Shown here: positions 1 through 5,340 of the stretch, one piece after another | Layout of the letters: each line of letters starts with the position of its first letter | How positions within the stretch are numbered: position 1 is the stretch's first letter | NCBI GenBank assembly: GCA_963628785.1 | Contig: CAVGGQ010000087.1 | Span: 1-8,206 of the forward strand | DNA length: 8,206 nucleotides | Reading direction: 5' to 3' | Origin: Apopatocola sp963628785 | GTDB lineage: Bacteria > Bacillota > Clostridia > Oscillospirales > Oscillospiraceae | Program-made: the position numbers and the translations under genes | The notes under the pieces: generated by a model | What the model saw: only the letters and a program-made list of their open reading frames with translations | Database searches by the model: none | What the model was told of the DNA's origin: nothing

Positions 1-51
1 TGGTTAAAGGACACACCTTGAATCCCCAAAAGCTATTTATTCAGAGGTTCC
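1..51. repeat. Left copy of a 51-base inverted repeat bracketing the window
   Basis: These 51 bases match the reverse complement of 8101-8151 at 50 of 51 positions; the one difference is at base 15 (A here, C in the partner). Similarity stops after the GGTTCC at 46-51, so that is one boundary of the repeat. The other side may run past the start of the window. Nothing in it codes for a recognisable protein. A sharply bounded repeat starting GGAACCTCTGAATAA, seen in both orientations, suits the end of an insertion sequence or a small non-autonomous element, but no transposase is visible. Confidence 0.85.
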
Positions 52-123
52 TTAATAATCAACAATAACGTCAATAAAAAATTGTTCATTCATCCGAAAT
101 CGCGATAACTGAATTACTTTTCA

Positions 124-153
124 TTGACAAAACAATTTTAACGTGCTAATAAT
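124..153 (+). promoter_or_regulatory. Predicted sigma-70-type promoter of the ridA operon
   Basis: A perfect -35 hexamer TTGACA lies at 124-129. The -10 is AATAAT at 148-153 (18-base spacer, 5 of 6 matches), or alternatively TAATAA at 147-152 with a 17-base spacer and a TG extension at 144-145. Transcription would start near 159-160, giving a leader of about 60 bases before the ridA ATG at 220. Bases 52-219 are clearly more AT-rich than the genes and show no open frame with a ribosome site other than ridA's. Confidence 0.7.
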
Positions 154-182
154 TGCGTCGTAGGCACAATAGGACCAATGCC

Positions 183-195
183 GATTTCCGAAATC
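183..195. promoter_or_regulatory. 13-base palindrome in the ridA leader, possible operator
   Basis: GATTTC-C-GAAATC is a perfect palindrome with 6-base arms around one base, located between the predicted transcription start and the ridA Shine-Dalgarno site at 204-210. The core TCCGAAATC (187-195) recurs at 93-101, upstream of the -35 element. A repressor site is possible, but a palindrome this short can also arise by chance in AT-rich DNA. Confidence 0.25.
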
Positions 196-219
196 ATTAT
201 TTTAAGGAGGAATAAAACC

Positions 220-591
220 ATGAAAGTAATTTCCACCGAAAAGGCCCCTGCCGCGATCGGCCCGTATTCTCAGGCGATTGTCACGCAAGGCCTTGTATTT
301 GCCTCCGGCCAGATCCCCGTCGATCCCGCGACCGGCGCCCCTGCCGGCGACACCATCGACACACAAGCCGAGCAGAGCTGCAAAAATGTCGCCGCCATTC
401 TCGCAGCTGCAGGCAGCGATATGACTAAAGTTGTCAAAACCACCTGCTTCCTCGCGGATATGGCCGATTTTGCCAAGTTCAACGAGATCTATGCCAAGCA
501 TTTCGTCAGCTGCCCGGCCCGCTCCTGCGTCGCCGCCAAAGCGCTGCCGAAGGGCGTTCTTTGCGAGATCGAAGCCGTCGCGGAAATTTGA
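220..591 (+). CDS. ridA: RidA family reactive enamine/imine deaminase
   Basis: The product is 123 residues, the usual RidA (YjgF/YER057c/UK114) length. The family hydrolyses reactive enamines and imines such as 2-aminoacrylate, released by PLP enzymes, to 2-keto acids and ammonia, as a cytosolic homotrimer. Visible family features are GPYSQA at residues 14-19, FASGQIPVDP at 27-36, the substrate-carboxylate arginine R101 in PARSCV, and the C-terminal CEIEAVA with E118. The ATG at 220 is chosen because AAGGAGG at 204-210 sits nine bases before it; an in-frame ATG at 178 lacks such a site and would add 14 residues absent from the family. It is first in an operon with a carrier and a PLP aminotransferase, which fits a role in protecting PLP enzymes or finishing a deamination. 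Family assignment is firm; the physiological substrate is inferred. Confidence 0.95.
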   Translation: MKVISTEKAPAAIGPYSQAIVTQGLVFASGQIPVDPATGAPAGDTIDTQAEQSCKNVAAILAAAGSDMTKVVKTTCFLADMADFAKFNEIYAKHFVSCPARSCVAAKALPKGVLCEIEAVAEI

Positions 592-599
592 GGTCCATC

Positions 600-629
600 T
601 TGAAATGAGAAGTGAAAAACAAATATAAT
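600..629 (+). promoter_or_regulatory. Possible internal promoter ahead of the carrier gene
   Basis: TTGAAA at 600-605 and a perfect TATAAT at 624-629 are separated by 18 bases, in the gap between ridA and the carrier gene. Transcription would start near 636, inside the Shine-Dalgarno-like AAAGGA at 633-638, leaving only about 14 bases of leader and a damaged ribosome site. The match to consensus is good but the geometry is poor, so this may be a chance AT-rich match. Read-through from the ridA promoter is the simpler model, because no terminator separates the two genes. Confidence 0.35.
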
Positions 630-649
630 GGGAAAGGAATAATCAAACT

Positions 650-2017
650 ATGGAACCCAGTATTCTTTCGCTGATCCCGCCGGTGCTGACGTTGGTCATC
701 GCACTATGGTCCAAAAACATCATGCTTGCACTTTTCCTCGGCATCGTTTCATGCTCCATATATGCCGGCGGCATTCACTTTCTGACGCTCATATTTGATC
801 AGTATATTTATAACGGCATCTCCAGCAATGTTGATATGTTCATTTATATGATCGTATTTGGCGCGTTTATGGTTGCCATCAAGCGTGGTGGCGGATTTGC
901 GGCATTCTCCTCCTTCGGAGATAAGCACTTTGACACTCCGCGTAAAGCGAAACTTATCACTTGGCTCCTGTCCGGCATCGTCATCAACCAAGGTTTTGGC
1001 ACGATTGGCGTTGGTGCAATCATGCGTCCAATCACGGACAAACATAAGGTATCGCGCGAAAAGCTCGGCTACATTCTTTCTTCCACCGCTGAGCCGGTCG
1101 TTTCTCTCGTACCCATCACGATTTATATTCTGGTGTTCGGTGGGCTGATATCCTCTGTTCTCCCTGATTTGGACGGGCAGCAGAAATTTGTGGAGTCTAT
1201 TCCATATAACTTTTTCTGCATTCTTTCCGTCCTTGTCGGTCTTCTCACGGCAGCAGAACTTCTCCCCGACTTTGGTTTCATGAAGCAGCGTGAAAAGGCC
1301 GCTAAGGAACATGGCGAGCTTATCCGTCCGGGCTCCAGCCCAATGGAAACGAAAGAGCTCGATGACACAGAAAGTGCCGTCAAGCCCGATTTTCTCAGTT
1401 TTGTGCTTCCTTTCGTTGTTTTCTTCGTTGCAATCATCGTTATCCGCATTGAAACCGGCATGTTCAGCCTCATGACGCCGATTCTCGTCGGCACTATCGT
1501 CGCCATCGGTTACCCTGTGATCCGCGGATACTTCAAGTTCAACGAAGTGCCAGGCCTCATCATCGACGGCGCTAAGTCTATGATTTCTGTTGCCGTTCTA
1601 CTTGCACTGGCGTTTGGCTTTGGCAAGTCTGTGGCGGACATTGGCTTTGCCGATTACATCGTTAGCATTTCTCAGAACGTCCTAACGCCGACTATTCTTC
1701 CGGCAGCAGTATTCGTCATCTGCGCCGTGGCATCCTATGCTACCGGCTCGCTTATCAGTGCATGCTTCCTGCTTGGGCCAATTGCACTCGAGCTCGTCGC
1801 TACCGTTGGTGGCAACATTCCTTTGGTTGTAGCAGCACTCGTCGGCGGCTCTACATTTGGCGATGTCACTTCCCCGCTTTCTGACATCGTCATCGAATCC
1901 GCCATGGGCGCGGGTGTGGACACTATTGATCTCGGCAAAGCACAATTACTGCCACGTGTCATTCTAGCGCTGATAACGACCGTCATGTATGTGATTTTCG
2001 GTGCAATGGCCGGATAA
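650..2017 (+). CDS. NhaC-family-like cation-coupled carrier (membrane protein)
   Basis: This 455-residue, very hydrophobic protein has about a dozen likely membrane segments (for example residues 6-20, 24-45, 62-78, 150-170, 250-266, 270-292, 310-325, 345-380 and 436-452). A charged cytoplasmic-type loop spans about 207-246. GTIGVGAIMRPITDK (117-131), KLGYILSSTAEPVVSLVPI (138-156) and GSTFGDVTSPLSD (400-412) correspond to the two conserved NhaC/ion-transporter regions. The usual aspartate of the DSTAAP-type motif is S144 here, and the usual FGDHxSPISD histidine is V406, so the transported ion or solute may differ from sodium/proton exchange. ATG 650 has AAAGGA at 633-638, 11 bases upstream. 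Its stop overlaps the next gene's ribosome site, so it is translationally linked to the aminotransferase. Uptake or exchange of an amino acid or organic acid is a plausible inference. Confidence 0.8.
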   Translation: MEPSILSLIPPVLTLVIALWSKNIMLALFLGIVSCSIYAGGIHFLTLIFDQYIYNGISSNVDMFIYMIVFGAFMVAIKRGGGFAAFSSFGDKHFDTPRKAKLITWLLSGIVINQGFGTIGVGAIMRPITDKHKVSREKLGYILSSTAEPVVSLVPITIYILVFGGLISSVLPDLDGQQKFVESIPYNFFCILSVLVGLLTAAELLPDFGFMKQREKAAKEHGELIRPGSSPMETKELDDTESAVKPDFLSFVLPFVVFFVAIIVIRIETGMFSLMTPILVGTIVAIGYPVIRGYFKFNEVPGLIIDGAKSMISVAVLLALAFGFGKSVADIGFADYIVSISQNVLTPTILPAAVFVICAVASYATGSLISACFLLGPIALELVATVGGNIPLVVAALVGGSTFGDVTSPLSDIVIESAMGAGVDTIDLGKAQLLPRVILALITTVMYVIFGAMAG

Positions 2018-2033
2018 GGAAGGAGAACTTCTC

Positions 2034-3227
2034 ATGTTTGATCCCCGCAAACTGATGGCAAAAGAATACGCCGTGCTGCACGGAGATGGGAGTGGTTTCG
2101 ATTTTCAGAAAACACTCACCCGCGAGCCGATCGCCATGAACTGGGCCGACCCCTATCGTCCGAGTGATACCGTGCCGACGCATGTCAAGGCAGCCGTGAT
2201 TGAAAGTCTCAACTCCATGGCCGCACATTACACATTTCCCACAGGTGATTTTGCTCTTTGCGATGCGATCGCCGAACGTGTGGAAAAGAAAAACGGCGTA
2301 AAAATCAACCCCCGTACCGAGCTTACTATATCCAACGGCTCGGACTCTGCATTCGCGTTCGTTATGCGTCCGTTTCTCGTTCCGGGGGAAGACAACGAGG
2401 TCATGATGCCCGTTCCGTCCTATGCGCACAACTTCGCCGTGCCGCCGATGATTGGAGGTCGTTCCGTCATGGTGCCAACGCATCAGGAAAATGATTACGA
2501 TCTCGATATCGAAGAATTTGAGAAGCGCGTGACACCCAAGACCAAAATGGTCGTGCTCACCAACCCTAACAATCCCACGGGAACTGTCTACTCGCGTAGT
2601 ACAATGGAAAAACTTGCTGATTTCTGTATTCGTCACGATCTCATCTGCGTTGTGGACCAGTGTTTTGAAGACAGTGTATTCGATGGATATGAGTATGTCA
2701 GTATGATGAGTCTCCCCGGCATGTGGGAACGCACGATCACCATTGGTTCGATTTCCAAGGGCATGGGTCTGTGTGGTTTCCGCGTTGCCTACATTGTCGC
2801 GTCCGAGAGCATCACGGATGTGTTCCATCAGACTGCAGTTCTCTTTATCGGTGCAACAAATACCATGGCTCAGGCAGGTATCACCGCTGCACTCAAAGAT
2901 ACGCGCTTTATGGAAGATATGCGGCAGGAGTGGATGGCTCGCGCGGATATTCTCGGCTCAATTCTCGACACGATTCCGCACATAAGCTATGTCAAACCTC
3001 AGGCGGGATTCTACTTTTGGGTCGACATTTCCTATTACGGAACGGACGAAGAGGTTATGCGCTATCTAGTGCAGGAAGCGAATGTGCTTGTCAGCACCGG
3101 CGCCGGTTTTACGGATTCCTCACACATCCGCATCATCTATGGCTGCCTTAAAGACCGCGACGCGTGCATTAATGCAGTCGAAGCAATCAAAGAAGCTTTC
3201 AAACGGCATCCGAAAAACAGTCATTGA
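2034..3227 (+). CDS. Class I/II pyridoxal-phosphate aminotransferase
   Basis: The product is 397 residues, typical for fold-type I aminotransferases, which move an amino group between amino acids and 2-keto acids in the cytosol. Landmarks run in family order: SNGSDSAF (100-107) for the cofactor phosphate loop, NPNNPTG (177-183), cofactor-ring aspartate D208 in VVDQCFED, the Schiff-base lysine K242 in SISKG followed by R250, and R366 in SSHIRI as the likely substrate-carboxylate arginine. The usual D-E-x-Y segment is D208-Q-C-F211, so the tyrosine that normally contacts the PLP oxygen is phenylalanine. ATG 2034 is chosen because AAGGAAGGAG (2016-2025) lies eight bases upstream and overlaps the carrier's stop codon; an in-frame GTG at 2001 lies inside the carrier gene. 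The substrate cannot be read from the sequence. With RidA and a carrier it suggests amino-acid breakdown or exchange. Confidence 0.92.
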   Translation: MFDPRKLMAKEYAVLHGDGSGFDFQKTLTREPIAMNWADPYRPSDTVPTHVKAAVIESLNSMAAHYTFPTGDFALCDAIAERVEKKNGVKINPRTELTISNGSDSAFAFVMRPFLVPGEDNEVMMPVPSYAHNFAVPPMIGGRSVMVPTHQENDYDLDIEEFEKRVTPKTKMVVLTNPNNPTGTVYSRSTMEKLADFCIRHDLICVVDQCFEDSVFDGYEYVSMMSLPGMWERTITIGSISKGMGLCGFRVAYIVASESITDVFHQTAVLFIGATNTMAQAGITAALKDTRFMEDMRQEWMARADILGSILDTIPHISYVKPQAGFYFWVDISYYGTDEEVMRYLVQEANVLVSTGAGFTDSSHIRIIYGCLKDRDACINAVEAIKEAFKRHPKNSH

Positions 3228-3310
3228 GCCGTAAAAACATCGCCGTCTACAAAACAGATTGCGACGTCAGCCTATTAAAAACGGCTCTATGTCAATAGTT
3301 TAGGTAGAGC
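3226..3310. other. Overlapping short inverted repeats after the aminotransferase stop
   Basis: GAGCCGT (3226-3232, overlapping the stop codon) is complementary to ACGGCTC (3281-3287). GCTCTA (3284-3289) is also complementary to TAGAGC (3305-3310). The two pairings share bases 3284-3287, so they exclude each other. No T-run follows either, so they do not form a standard terminator. The sequence starting GGCTCTATGTCAATAG looks loosely like an ISL3-type insertion-sequence end, but no transposase or partner end is present. Function unknown. Confidence 0.3.
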
Positions 3311-3332
3311 AAATAACAAAGATCTGAGAGAA

Positions 3333-3379
3333 GGGCTGTGAAGAAAAGCAGAATTAGCATCTACTTTTCTCCACAGCCC
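3333..3379. other. Long hairpin (16-base arms) downstream of the aminotransferase gene
   Basis: GGGCTGTGAAGAAAAG at 3333-3348 pairs with CTTTTCTCCACAGCCC at 3364-3379, with a single mismatch (A3341 against C3371) and a 15-base loop. The outer flank GAAG/CTTC could extend the stem if one C is bulged. There is no T-run after it on the plus strand. It may protect the 3' end of the operon transcript or be the remains of an inserted element. It lies in the 359-base gene-free stretch 3228-3586, together with the terminator at 3425-3460 and repeat copy A. Confidence 0.7.
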
Positions 3380-3424
3380 CTTCAGCCCATCAAAAAGCTT
3401 TATCGGCACGAACCCCATCACCGA

Positions 3425-3460
3425 AAGATCCGCCGGGCTGATGCTCGGCGGATCTTCTTT
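3425..3460 (+). terminator. Rho-independent terminator of the ridA operon
   Basis: AAGATCCGCCG (3425-3435) and CGGCGGATCTT (3446-3456) form a perfect 11-base stem with a 10-base loop, followed by CTTTATCTTA. On the minus strand the same stem is followed only by CTTTCGG, so the signal favours the plus strand. It would end transcripts of the ridA-carrier-aminotransferase operon before they reach the convergent mutase gene. Confidence 0.75.
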
Positions 3461-3468
3461 ATCTTATA

Positions 3469-3590
3469 GGCAGCACCGCATAATTCGGCAAGAACGATTT
3501 GCGAGAGATCTTTTGCCGAAAGGGTTGATGACGCGGAGTCGGCGAAAAAGATCCGCAAAGTGCCGCAGACGACATTGTGCGGTGTATTAT
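3469..3590 (+). repeat. Dispersed MITE-like repeat, copy A
   Basis: The left end reads GGCAGCACCGCATAATTCGG and the right end, reverse-complemented, ATAATACACCGCACAATG, a degraded inverted copy of the left. The centre contains GATGACGCGGAGTCGGCG and GAAAAAGATCCGCAAAG, which recur in reverse orientation in copy C (7294-7444). Copy B (5162-5243) has the same ends but lacks this middle. The element follows the plus-strand terminator directly, and its right edge carries the TAA stop codon (3587-3589) of the convergent mutase gene. It has no plausible protein-coding frame. Confidence 0.85.
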
Positions 3591-5074
3591 ACGGCAAATT
3601 CCAGGGCGGCTTTGGCGTCAATGGCGGTTTGACGGGCGAGGAAGGGGGCAAGCTGGCGGGCGATGGTCTGGGCACCGCCGGCGCTGTCGCTTTCAATGTT
3701 CAGCGGGAGAATGGGGTCGTGCAGGGAGAGACGCAGCAAAAACCAGCCGTTCTCGTGGGCTTTGTCGAGATTCACACGCACGCCCTCAAAGTTGTCGGGT
3801 GCCATGCTCCAGCCGGGCTGCTCGGCAACATAGTCGGAGAGCTCCGAAAGGATCTTTTCACCGGCGGAGCGGAAGTCCTCTTCCAGAATTTTCAGGCGGA
3901 ACTCACGGCTTTCGGCGGGCTCGCGCAGCCCCGCGAGGAGCTCTTCGAGAGAGCGACCGGCGGCAAGCTCCATAAGTAAGCGTGTTACGAGATATGCGCC
4001 GTCGTCGAGGAAATAGTTCTCCTTGAGCGCGGCGTGACCGGATGTCTCGATGGCGAGCTGGCAGTCCTGCCCGGCGGCGTTGAGACGCAGACCTTCGTTG
4101 ATGACGTTCCGGTAGCCGCGGCGGAAGCGTCGGTGGATACCGCCGTGCGCGGCGATGAATTCGGCGAGACCCGTGGATGTGATGGAGTCCGTCACGATGG
4201 TCGTGCCGGGATACTCACGCAGCAGAATGGCGGAGATGAGCGCGATAAGGCGGTTGCGGTTGAGCTCCTCACCGTCGGAGAGCACTGCGCCCGCGCGGTC
4301 GACATCGGTGTCGAAAATAATGCCGAAATCGGCGTGGCTCTCAAGCACGGCTTCGCGGATGCTGTCCATGGCTTCCGGAAGCTCCGGGTTCGGCACATGG
4401 TTCGGGAAGCGGCCGTCGGGATCGAGATACCGGCTGCCGGTCGTATCCGCACCGAGAGGCGCAAGCACACGCTCGGCATAAAAACCGCCCGCGCCGTTGC
4501 CGGCGTCTACGACGATGTGCTTTCCGGCGAGCGGCTTGTAGCTGCCTGCGGCGGCAATGATCTTTCCGCGCAGGATGGCGGCATAGGTCTCCATGAATTC
4601 GCCCTTTTCCGTACTGCCGCCCGGGGCAAGAGGCGCGTCCTCTTCGGCAAGATGCAGGATCTCGCGCACATCCGCGTTCTCCGCGCCGCCCTCGGCGGTG
4701 AAGAACTTGAGACCGTTGCGGTTCCAGGGGAGATGGCTCGCCGTGATCATCACGGCGGCATCGAAGGGATGCTCTCCGGTCACGGTCGTCATGAACATGG
4801 CAGGCGTGGTGCAAAGTCCGAGATTGGTGACGGCCGCGCCGCAGGCGGCGAGCGTTTCGCAAAGCGCCGCAGAGATGGCCTCGCCCGAGAGACGCGAGTC
4901 GCGGCCAACGCTCACGCGAAGCACCGTCTTCCCGAGCTTTTGATGCAGAAAACGCACGAAGCCGCCCGCAATGGCGCGCACCGCACCCTCGTCGAGCGTT
5001 ACGTTCTCACCCTCGACACCCGCAAGCGCCACGCCGCGTACATCACTGCCGTTCTGCAGTTTCGCATAATTCAT
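3587..5074 (-). CDS. Phosphohexomutase (phosphomannomutase/phosphoglucomutase family)
   Basis: The 495-residue product belongs to the alpha-D-phosphohexomutase superfamily, which interconverts hexose 1- and 6-phosphates through a phosphoserine, supplying sugar nucleotides for envelope polysaccharides or glycolytic intermediates. Visible are the N-terminal NGSDVRG (8-14), the phosphoserine loop TASHLP with S113, the Mg-binding DTDVDR (255-260), the sugar-binding ETSGH (343-347) and the C-terminal phosphate loop R448-L-S-L-H-D-P454. The common forms of the first and last motifs are TASHNP and RxSGTEP, so this is a divergent branch; I recall TASHLP in plant-plastid-like relatives. The ATG at 5074 is chosen because AAAGGATG precedes it at normal distance and the predicted transcription start near 5117 would exclude an upstream in-frame ATG at 5119. 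It is a single gene, divergent from the MATE gene. Glucose versus mannose preference cannot be told. Confidence 0.9.
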   Translation of the reverse strand: MNYAKLQNGSDVRGVALAGVEGENVTLDEGAVRAIAGGFVRFLHQKLGKTVLRVSVGRDSRLSGEAISAALCETLAACGAAVTNLGLCTTPAMFMTTVTGEHPFDAAVMITASHLPWNRNGLKFFTAEGGAENADVREILHLAEEDAPLAPGGSTEKGEFMETYAAILRGKIIAAAGSYKPLAGKHIVVDAGNGAGGFYAERVLAPLGADTTGSRYLDPDGRFPNHVPNPELPEAMDSIREAVLESHADFGIIFDTDVDRAGAVLSDGEELNRNRLIALISAILLREYPGTTIVTDSITSTGLAEFIAAHGGIHRRFRRGYRNVINEGLRLNAAGQDCQLAIETSGHAALKENYFLDDGAYLVTRLLMELAAGRSLEELLAGLREPAESREFRLKILEEDFRSAGEKILSELSDYVAEQPGWSMAPDNFEGVRVNLDKAHENGWFLLRLSLHDPILPLNIESDSAGGAQTIARQLAPFLARQTAIDAKAALEFAV

Positions 5075-5123
5075 ACTGTTCTCATCCTTTCGCAGAAATT
5101 CATTCGCAAATTTATCCATTTAC

Positions 5124-5152
5124 ACTATACCGCAATACGGGACGGTTTGCAA
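5124..5152 (-). promoter_or_regulatory. Predicted promoter of the phosphohexomutase gene
   Basis: Read on the minus strand, TTGCAA (5152-5147) and TATAGT (5129-5124) are separated by exactly 17 bases, with 4 and 5 matches to the -35 and -10 consensus. Transcription would begin near 5117, leaving a leader of about 43 bases that contains the AAAGGATG ribosome site. The promoter lies 10 bases from the edge of repeat copy B. Confidence 0.6.
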
Positions 5153-5161
5153 TAAAATTAC

Positions 5162-5243
5162 GGCAATACCGCATAATTCGGCAAGAGCGCTTTGCGAGCA
5201 AAATTTCCGCAAAGCGCCGCGGACGACATTATGCGGTGCTGCC
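5162..5243 (+). repeat. Dispersed MITE-like repeat, copy B (short form)
   Basis: This 82-base copy has nearly perfect terminal inverted repeats: GGCAATACCGCATAAT at the left, and at the right the reverse complement of GGCAGCACCGCATAAT (two mismatches in 16). Inside, GCGCTTTGCG (5187-5196) and CGCAAAGCGC (5208-5217) form a perfect 10-base stem, so the whole element can fold into one long hairpin. It lacks the GATGACGCGGAGTC middle of copies A and C. TTAC precedes it and TTACA follows it. It sits between the divergent promoters of the mutase and MATE genes. Confidence 0.85.
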
Positions 5244-5280
5244 TTACATATCGGTTTGACATTTCAATTCAATTGGCGTC

Positions 5281-5309
5281 TTTTCATTCGGGGCGGGGCG
5301 TGGTATAAT
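5281..5309 (+). promoter_or_regulatory. Predicted promoter of the MATE-GNAT operon
   Basis: A perfect TATAAT at 5304-5309 is preceded by TG at 5301-5302, an extended -10. TTTTCA at 5281-5286 gives a 17-base spacer and 4 of 6 matches to the -35 consensus. Transcription would start near 5316, about 25 bases before the ATG. A perfect TTGACA upstream at 5256-5261 has no -10 at suitable spacing. The palindrome CAATT-C-AATTG (5265-5275) between them is a possible but unproven regulator site. Confidence 0.65.
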
Positions 5310-5340
5310 ATATCTCTATTTTAAAAAGGAAGGAATGTCC

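Noticed and set aside
1983..2828. A 281-codon minus-strand frame opposite the aminotransferase
   Set aside because: The sense strand encodes a complete aminotransferase with all core motifs; the antisense product is unlike any family I know.
3338..3469. A 43-codon frame starting at GTG across the hairpin and terminator
   Set aside because: It runs through two stem-loops, its purine-rich stretch lies only two bases from the start, and the peptide resembles nothing. It is explained by the hairpin sequences.
4034..5155. A 373-codon plus-strand open frame opposite the phosphohexomutase
   Set aside because: It is antisense to a well-supported gene, has no ribosome site that decides a start, and its translation has no recognisable domain.
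5256..5261. TTGACA as the -35 of the MATE promoter
   Set aside because: It is 42 bases from the TATAAT at 5304, and no -10-like sequence lies 16-18 bases downstream of it.
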